DNA from: Desulfurococcaceae archaeon
Lineage (GTDB): Archaea > Thermoproteota > Thermoprotei_A > Sulfolobales > Desulfurococcaceae
Length of the DNA: 10,275 nucleotides
Assembly: GCA_020832865.1 (NCBI GenBank)
Contig: JAJHRJ010000012.1
Location: 1 to 10,275 of the forward strand
Reading direction: 5' to 3'
Shown piece after piece: positions 5,716 through 10,275 of this stretch. Each line of letters starts with the position of its first letter. The first letter of the stretch is position 1. Made by a program: the position numbers and the translations under genes. The notes beneath the pieces are model-generated. The model saw only the letters and a list, made by a program, of their open reading frames with translations, did no database searches and was not told the DNA's origin.

Positions 5716-6370
5716 TCTTCTTAACCTCTTCTAGTAGCTTTTTGAATTCCTCGATAAGCCTCTTCTTCTTGTGACTCCTCATCCCGTAGAGCTTCCTGGC
5801 GAAAGACGTTATAATCTCTATCAAGTCCTCTACAAGCTCTTGATAAGCGTCTTTAGGCTCCTCGCCGAAGGCGACTTCGATTCTAACACCATACTGGTTG
5901 AAGAAGTACTCCAGGTACTCGAAGCCGAACCTAGTCAACCTATCTTTATAAGTCACCACAACTACATCCACTTGCCTATTGACAACGTAGTCGAATAGCT
6001 TTAACAAACCTCTTCTATCAGTCTTCAAACCGCTTGCAACATCGCTTAGCACATCAACAACTCTATATCCTTTAGAAGAGCAGTATTGTGTTAAGTACTG
6101 TATTTGCCTCTCTAAGTCGCTCTTTTGATCGGTTGAGCTTACGCGGGCATATATGATTGCTCTGACTTCTTTGCTTACTGGTAGTCCTTCAGCAATTCTC
6201 CTAACCTCGCTCTCGGGAACTCTGAACACTCCACCAGCAGTCCTAATAGCCCTAATCCTGCCCTCTCTAACCCACCTGGATAGGGTGGAGTAGCTGATGC
6301 CAAGGCGCTGGCAGACCTCCTTGGGCCTCAGCAACTTCTCCGAAGGCCCTGAAATAGCTGACACCAGCAA
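5708..6370 (-). CDS. tnpA: IS607-family serine recombinase (transposase TnpA)
   Basis: This 220-residue protein (from the furthest TTG start) has the IS607 domain order: a MerR-like winged helix first (LLRPKEVCQRLGISYSTLSR, residues 13-32, with a wing to about 60), then a serine-recombinase catalytic domain. Catalytic Ser78 lies in IIYARVSSTDQ, followed by DLERQ (85-89), and the YKDRLTRFGFEY region (141-152) supplies further active-site arginines. The C-terminus is a charged helix. The start is ambiguous: TTG at 6370, GTG at 6364 or a later TTG before LRPKEV. The TATA box at 6398-6388 puts transcription start near 6367, so a leaderless message starting at the TTG or GTG is likely. It overlaps tnpB by 8 bases. 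No frameshift or missing residue is seen. Confidence 0.93.
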   Translation of the reverse strand: MLVSAISGPSEKLLRPKEVCQRLGISYSTLSRWVREGRIRAIRTAGGVFRVPESEVRRIAEGLPVSKEVRAIIYARVSSTDQKSDLERQIQYLTQYCSSKGYRVVDVLSDVASGLKTDRRGLLKLFDYVVNRQVDVVVVTYKDRLTRFGFEYLEYFFNQYGVRIEVAFGEEPKDAYQELVEDLIEIITSFARKLYGMRSHKKKRLIEEFKKLLEEVKKSD

Positions 6371-6387
6371 TAATAAACAAAATCGAA

Positions 6388-6398
6388 GCTTATAAATC
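6388..6398 (-). promoter_or_regulatory. TATA box of the insertion sequence
   Basis: GATTTATAAGC on the minus strand (6398-6388) is a good archaeal TATA box inside the element, about 30 bases from its end and about 25 bases above the likely leaderless start of tnpA. It would drive the tnpA-tnpB transcript and possibly read into the synthetase fragment and sufS. Confidence 0.6.
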
Positions 6399-6415
6399 TA
6401 ACTCACAGCCATCAA

Positions 6416-7543
6416 CTACGAAACAGCCCAGCCGCATGTGGGGCGTATTAAACCCGCTCTAGTTAGCTCTAAGAACCACGAGTACTTTGACGAGTCCTCT
6501 CTATGCTGTTTTATTTTGTCTAATAGCTTCTCATACCTATACTCTCTACACCCACCATCGAGGACTTCTCCATATCCACCAGGTAACAGCAGATTATAGT
6601 CCACGTTAAACCCACTTCTCTTGTGGTCTTCAATGTAGTAAAATCCACGTGCCCTGGTGGGAAAGTGCAAAATCCAAATGGGCGCCTCATATTTTTGAGC
6701 TAAAGCCTTTTCCGCTTCAAAGCTTAATTCCTCTCCAAACTTGACGTTGTAACCTATTCTTCTCGCCTCTTGAATAGCTTCCTCGTAAGTTAATCTAGGA
6801 TAAGGTGGTTTTGTTACCTGCCTGTCTAAGGTACTTATACGGGAGTTATCAAGTAGATTGCTGTGTTTAGATAAAATGTACTTAATAGCCTTATAAATGA
6901 TGATCTCAGCTAACCTAATTAAGTCCTCTTCTCTATCCTCAGCGCTCTCAATGTCTACTTGAGTAAATTCAACAAGATGTCTACCAGTCTTCACGTTCTC
7001 AGGAGGCTCAATTCTCAGATTTCGAGCAGTGTAAAAAATCCTCCCGAAAACACTAGCATATAGTTGTTTATACATTATTACACTACTCTGAACTTCATAT
7101 AGCCCTCCATATAACTTAATCACGGCTTTCGAAGCCCCTCGTAGGCCAGGATCACTCGTGTGTCCAATAATGACAGTGGGTAATTCTAAGTACTCGTTTT
7201 TTACTAGGAGACTTCTAATGAATTGAAGTACGAGAGAATATGTCTTAACGACTTTGGCGTAAGATGGGTTTCTAACGTATAGGTAATACCTCCTAGTAAA
7301 TTCAACAGGGTCTCTTGGTAATTCATCTATGCATGCTAAATCTTCCAGTATTGGTCTGTGTAGAACCTCTACTTTCTCAATGTAAAACCCGTAGTTATCC
7401 CAGTAACCAGTGATCTCTACCTGAGATCCGCAGGGAAGACCTCTTAACAACTCATATATACTCAGAGTAGCGTATTTAACAGGAAGAGTTAATTTGGTGG
7501 TTGTATCCCACAGGGTAATGCTGTGGCTTTCAGCGCTTTTCAC
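6416..7543 (-). pseudogene. 5' fragment of an AsnRS-like class II synthetase gene, cut by the IS607 element
   Basis: The frame gives 375 residues, of which the last three (AVS) are read from the element. It has an N-terminal OB-fold-like part (about 1-65) and a class II catalytic domain of the Asp/Asn/Lys group: YKQLYASVFGRIF (158-170) and motif 2 in ARNLRIEPPENVKTGRHLVE, then LLLPGGYGEVLDGG. It stops at RPTCGW, immediately before motif 3. The rest lies at 4459-4361. Intact relatives are asparaginyl-tRNA synthetase or the archaeal asparagine synthetase derived from it; I cannot separate these. Without motif 3 (ATP-binding Arg) the product should be inactive. The only in-frame start is a GTG at 7543, but the frame stays open upstream to 7631 with OB-fold-like residues, so the 5' end may also be damaged. 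Confidence 0.93.
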
Positions 7544-7633
7544 CCAGGCCTTAAAAGTTATTTTCCTCGTCTTTTCAAGCTCAATGAGACTCTTTAGTTC
7601 TAATCTGTCCCCTTTAAGTTGTGTTAAATCTCA
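7544..7633 (-). other. Open upstream extension of the synthetase fragment, no standard start codon
   Basis: Continuing the synthetase frame upstream of the GTG at 7543 gives ...LELKSLIELEKTRKITFKAW before V, with no stop until TGA at 7633-7631. KITFKAWVKS looks like the first strand of the family's OB-fold, so these codons were probably translated once. No ATG, GTG or TTG occurs in them. An AAAGGGGA ribosome-binding-like site (7616-7609) precedes a TTA at 7603-7601 that is one base from TTG. The remaining 7634-7765 shows nothing I can name. Confidence 0.5.
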
Positions 7634-7765
7634 CACCTACACACCTCAAGGCTCCTAAAGATTATTCACACACATAGTAACCTCTAGCAGATTAATAAAT
7701 GCTATCTCGGAGTTCAGGATATAGAAGCGTGAAATAAAGCACTAAGCGAATTCAAACACTAGACA

Positions 7766-8461
7766 CTACTTCAACTTATAAACACCTATTTCTAAGACAC
7801 GCGGGGTTTTATCATCTAATTTTACAAGAGCATATTGTCCGTGCATTAAGGGACCTGGGTGAATAATCGTGGTTTTACCAGACACTGTGTATCCGCTGTT
7901 TTCGTGAACGTGTCCAGTTATCCATAGTAGTGGCTGGTGTTTGTCAAGAAACTCTCTAAAAGCCTTTGAGCCTATATTTAATCCATTAACATCATCGAAA
8001 AAGCCATAGATGGGTTGATGTGTAACTATAATGGTATTTGACATGTCACCGTGAACTTCTCTAATATAGTTAATGTACTTGCGAAGCTCCTCTTCGCTGA
8101 ATTCTATTAGAGTATTAAATGGACTAATACCGCCTCCACCTACGCCGTATAATACGTAGATTCCAATCTGTGCGATGTTTCCATGAATATTCGTGATCCC
8201 ATGATTAATTTCACTAATGTTTAAAGTGGCGGGATCATCACAATTACCGGGAACAAAGAGCACGTATTCGGATTTTAGCTTCTCTTTTAACTCAACTAGA
8301 ATTCTCTTAGCGGTCTGTGCCCCTTTAAAATACGTGAGATCCCCAGCTACGATCGTAACATCTACCCTAATACCAAGGGAGTCTATTTCAGATGCTACTC
8401 TACTAATCTGTTTCACGCGATCATGTATATCGCTAATCGCAAGAAGTATCAGTTCTCTCAC
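7766..8461 (-). CDS. Calcineurin-like metallophosphoesterase
   Basis: A 231-residue enzyme with all five blocks of the two-metal phosphoesterase fold: DIH (Asp11, His13), GD (Gly40-Asp41), GNCD (72-75), TH (His148) and GHVH (183-186). The GNCDDP variant and short length place it with the small archaeal YfcE/MJ0936-like phosphodiesterases (COG2129 type) rather than with the Mre11 nuclease. The natural substrate is not known for this group and nothing nearby identifies one. The start is a GTG at 8461 inside GGGGTGAG. It ends 223 bases upstream of the synthetase fragment's GTG in the same direction, and it is divergent from the tRNA thiolase gene. No signal peptide or membrane segment is visible, so it should be cytoplasmic. 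Confidence 0.88.
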   Translation of the reverse strand: MRELILLAISDIHDRVKQISRVASEIDSLGIRVDVTIVAGDLTYFKGAQTAKRILVELKEKLKSEYVLFVPGNCDDPATLNISEINHGITNIHGNIAQIGIYVLYGVGGGGISPFNTLIEFSEEELRKYINYIREVHGDMSNTIIVTHQPIYGFFDDVNGLNIGSKAFREFLDKHQPLLWITGHVHENSGYTVSGKTTIIHPGPLMHGQYALVKLDDKTPRVLEIGVYKLK

Positions 8462-8543
8462 CCCATAGATACTAAAATCCGTGTTCTAGTTTATAGTTAT
8501 AGAATAGAGTTATAGATTAGAGAGTTATTGAGGAAAACTACTT
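8462..8543. promoter_or_regulatory. Divergent promoter region, phosphoesterase and tRNA thiolase
   Basis: Eighty-two bases separate two divergent start codons. On the minus strand, CTATAAAC (8497-8490) is about 30 bases above the GTG at 8461. On the plus strand, GTTATAGATT (8510-8519) is about 28 bases above the ATG at 8544, and GAGG at 8530-8533 is the ribosome-binding site. The region is AT-rich with several TATAG repeats, so the exact boxes are uncertain. Confidence 0.45.
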
Positions 8544-9599
8544 ATGGCTAAGTGTAATTTTTGTGAGAAATCAGCGGTGTATGTTAATCCGATAAGTAGG
8601 CTTGCATATTGTAGAAAGCACTTTATAGAGTACTTTGAGCGTAGAGTCCGCAGGACGATGAGAAAGTATAACATGCTTAGTGAAAATGAGCACATTGTCG
8701 TGGCCACTAGTGGAGGAAAGGACTCTATAAGTTTACTTCACATCCTAGTTAAGCTCTCTAGGAAAAACCCTAAGTGGAGAATTACAGCTGTCCTTGTAGA
8801 TGAAGGTATTAAAGGCTACAGGGAGAGAACAGTAGAAAACCTAGTGAACTATGCTGAAGCCCGTGGAGTATCCTACGTGATAGCTAGTTTCAGAGAGTAC
8901 ATAGGTATGACTCTGGACGAGATTGTTGAAGAGGGGCATAGGAAAGGATTACCCTATATGCCTTGTAGTTACTGTGGTGTATTTAGGAGGTATGTTATAA
9001 ATCAAGTGGCTCATAAGGTGGGAGCAACTGTTATTGCTACTGCACACAACATGGATGATATTGTTCAAACATACTTAATGAACATTTTTTCAAACAGCTG
9101 GGACAGAGTGTCAGCTTTAACTCCTGTGAGAAATGGAGAGGTAAGCGGTTTTATTAAGAGAATTAAGCCATTCTATGAAGTACCAGAGAAAGAGTCTGCT
9201 CTATACGCTATACTAAATAACCTAGTAAAACCCGAGTTTATACAATGCCCCTATGTAAAATACAATGTTAGATTTACAATTAGAAAGATGCTTAATGAGC
9301 TAGAAGACAAATACCCAGGGATCAAGTATGGTTTATTGAGAAGTCTACAAGTTATAACACCAATTTTAAAAGGACAAGTAGAAAGTAGAGATCGCTACAA
9401 CTGTTTAATCTGCGGTGAGCCATCCTCACAGAGAGTGTGTAAAGCCTGTCTCTACAAGATTCAGCTGGGATTACTAAGTGCTGAGAAAGTAAAATTCATT
9501 TTAAATAAGGCTAGGAGTGATAAAGCACTAGCGTCTCTTTTAAAGCACTATAATAATAGTGGTAGTATAAGTAATCTAAGTGAACTTCGAGAAGAGTAA
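8544..9599 (+). CDS. tRNA 2-thiolation enzyme, TtuA/NcsA (Ncs6) type
   Basis: This 351-residue PP-loop ATPase activates a tRNA uridine by adenylation and replaces its oxygen with sulfur. Domains in order: N-terminal zinc finger (C4, C7, C23, H26), PP-loop SGGKDS (56-61), AHNMDD (168-172), cluster-binding cysteines C141 and C144 in PCSYCG plus C235 in QCPY, which in TtuA bind the catalytic [4Fe-4S] cluster, and a C-terminal zinc finger (C287, C290, C299, C302). All expected residues are present and the length fits. TtuA acts on U54 of hyperthermophile tRNAs and NcsA on wobble U34; the sequence alone does not decide. The sulfur carrier would be a ubiquitin-like protein not seen here, while SufS in this window could supply sulfur. 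A membrane-protein gene follows 18 bases later. Confidence 0.9.
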   Translation: MAKCNFCEKSAVYVNPISRLAYCRKHFIEYFERRVRRTMRKYNMLSENEHIVVATSGGKDSISLLHILVKLSRKNPKWRITAVLVDEGIKGYRERTVENLVNYAEARGVSYVIASFREYIGMTLDEIVEEGHRKGLPYMPCSYCGVFRRYVINQVAHKVGATVIATAHNMDDIVQTYLMNIFSNSWDRVSALTPVRNGEVSGFIKRIKPFYEVPEKESALYAILNNLVKPEFIQCPYVKYNVRFTIRKMLNELEDKYPGIKYGLLRSLQVITPILKGQVESRDRYNCLICGEPSSQRVCKACLYKIQLGLLSAEKVKFILNKARSDKALASLLKHYNNSGSISNLSELREE

Positions 9600-9617
9600 A
9601 ACTGGTGTGTTTTAATC

Positions 9618-10275
9618 GTGATTAGGGAGTTATTAGAGAGCAGCATCACCAGGCTATTTGGATTAGCGTTTATTTCTAACTGTATTCCATATATGACTAT
9701 CCCATACCTCGTGGTTATAGCACCCTACCTCGCGAGAATACGTGGTGTAGAGCTAGTAGTATCGATACTAGCACTTGCACTCGGGGCTACTCTCGGTAAG
9801 CTAGTTGTGTACGGGGTTAGTAGGGGAATAAGCCATGTGAGCAAAATAAGGATAAGGTTAAGAGGGCTTACTCAAGCTGTAGATACATATAGAAAAGCCA
9901 CGTTTTTAGCAGTATTCCTAGCAGCTGCTTCACCTATACCTGACGATGTTGTATATATTCCAGTAGGGATTTCAGGTTACAGTGTAGCGTATTTTTTCAT
10001 GGCGCTATTTCTAGGTAAATTAGTGATAACAATATTGACAGTCATATATGGTGCAGTGGTAGTGCGTATTCTCGAGAAAGTGGAAGTAGGAGACTATGTA
10101 TACGTACTTACCATGATCACTTTAACGCTGATAGCGATATACATCACCAACAAAATAAACTGGAATGAGGTTAACAGAGTACACAGAGAGAAAGGAGTTA
10201 AGAGCGCTATTATTTACATTGTTGGCTCAGTTAAAAACATAGTCACCTCAGCAATTCTCAGAATAATTGCCTGTT
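9618..10275 (+). CDS. VTT/DedA-like (YqaA-type) membrane protein, partial
   Basis: The frame starts at a GTG at 9618 with GGTG 10 bases upstream and stays open to the window end (219 codons). Hydrophobic segments lie at about residues 11-38, 46-66, 94-106, 122-150 and 161-178. ISNCIPYMTIPY (19-30) and AAASPIPDDVVYIPVGISG (102-120) resemble the two conserved re-entrant loops of the VTT domain (SNARE-associated/DedA/YqaA), proteins now linked to lipid scrambling or undecaprenyl- and dolichyl-phosphate transport in membranes. A further hydrophilic loop (179-196) and the start of another hydrophobic segment follow. It lies 18 bases after the thiolase stop, so it is probably in the same operon, without an obvious functional link. 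The 3' end lies outside the window. Confidence 0.75.
   Translation, partial: MIRELLESSITRLFGLAFISNCIPYMTIPYLVVIAPYLARIRGVELVVSILALALGATLGKLVVYGVSRGISHVSKIRIRLRGLTQAVDTYRKATFLAVFLAAASPIPDDVVYIPVGISGYSVAYFFMALFLGKLVITILTVIYGAVVVRILEKVEVGDYVYVLTMITLTLIAIYITNKINWNEVNRVHREKGVKSAIIYIVGSVKNIVTSAILRIIAC

Larger units (their letters stand above)
4460..6426 (-). mobile_element. Complete IS607-family insertion sequence (tnpA-tnpB) inside a synthetase gene
   Basis: The element is about 1.97 kb, with a serine-recombinase tnpA overlapping a tnpB, which is the IS607-family layout. Boundaries come from the interrupted host gene: host coding sequence ends in ...TGCGGCTGGG at 6427 and resumes as GGTCTTGGA at 4459 on the minus strand. 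There are no terminal inverted repeats and no long target duplication, as expected for this family, which favours GG dinucleotides. Runs of G sit at both junctions (three on one side, two on the other), so the exact boundary is uncertain by one or two bases. Both genes are full length with all key residues, so the insertion may be recent and the element may still be mobile. Confidence 0.9.

Noticed and set aside
4460..6426. TnpB region as a CRISPR-Cas12 locus
   Set aside because: There are no direct repeats with spacers and no adaptation genes. The protein is short and sits behind an IS607 recombinase, so it is a transposon TnpB.
7634..7765. A possible C/D box RNA around CCTGA in the gap before the phosphoesterase stop
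   Set aside because: A single D-box-like CTGA is present without a convincing C box (RTGATGA) or terminal stem on either strand.

Overview
The window looks like chromosome of a hyperthermophilic crenarchaeon, probably of the Desulfurococcales/Thermoproteales type. The reasons are: archaeal TATA boxes and GGTG/GAGG ribosome-binding sites, heavy AGA/AGG and ATA codon use, GTG and TTG starts, an archaeal H/ACA guide RNA, a 55-residue protein resembling the crenarchaeal chromatin protein CC1, a ZPR1 zinc-finger protein, a TtuA/NcsA-type tRNA thiolase and an archaeal IS607-family element. The genus cannot be fixed from the sequence alone.

Left part (1-3006). Two minus-strand genes come first: the start of a CitG-family (triphosphoribosyl-dephospho-CoA synthase-like) gene cut by the window edge, and a complete 6-phospho-3-hexuloisomerase. 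The gap to the next genes holds a well-formed H/ACA guide RNA (about 877-958). Its two guide arms match the conserved helix-93 segment of 23S rRNA beside the peptidyl transferase centre. On the plus strand follow a SplB-like radical SAM protein and a ZPR1-type zinc protein. Next is a 346-base AT-rich gap with a nested inverted-repeat structure (2575-2688), then the small basic CC1-like gene with its own strong promoter and a T-tract terminator.

Middle part (3064-7543), all on the minus strand, is the most informative. A gene for an asparaginyl-tRNA-synthetase-like class II enzyme (AsnRS or the related archaeal asparagine synthetase) has been split in two by a complete IS607-family element (about 4460-6426). 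The 5' fragment (7543-6416) ends just before catalytic motif 3. The missing motif 3 and C-terminus lie on the far side of the element, at 4459-4361, next to the sufS cysteine desulfurase gene. The element carries a full-length serine recombinase (tnpA) overlapping a full-length TnpB with all its RuvC and zinc-finger residues. The last ~140 bases of tnpB can fold into a series of hairpins ending 4 bases from the element boundary, which fits an omega (re)RNA scaffold. The guide it would carry is the motif-3 coding sequence of the interrupted synthetase.

Right part (7766-10275). A minus-strand calcineurin-like phosphoesterase diverges from a plus-strand tRNA 2-thiolation enzyme (TtuA/NcsA type). 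A VTT/DedA-type membrane protein gene follows 18 bases later and runs off the window.

Functional threads: SufS (sulfur mobilisation) and the TtuA-like thiolase could serve the same sulfur-to-tRNA route. The H/ACA RNA, the synthetase remnant and the thiolase are all RNA-related. The sequence shows the IS insertion directly. The guide-RNA activity and the rRNA target are inferences from sequence matching.
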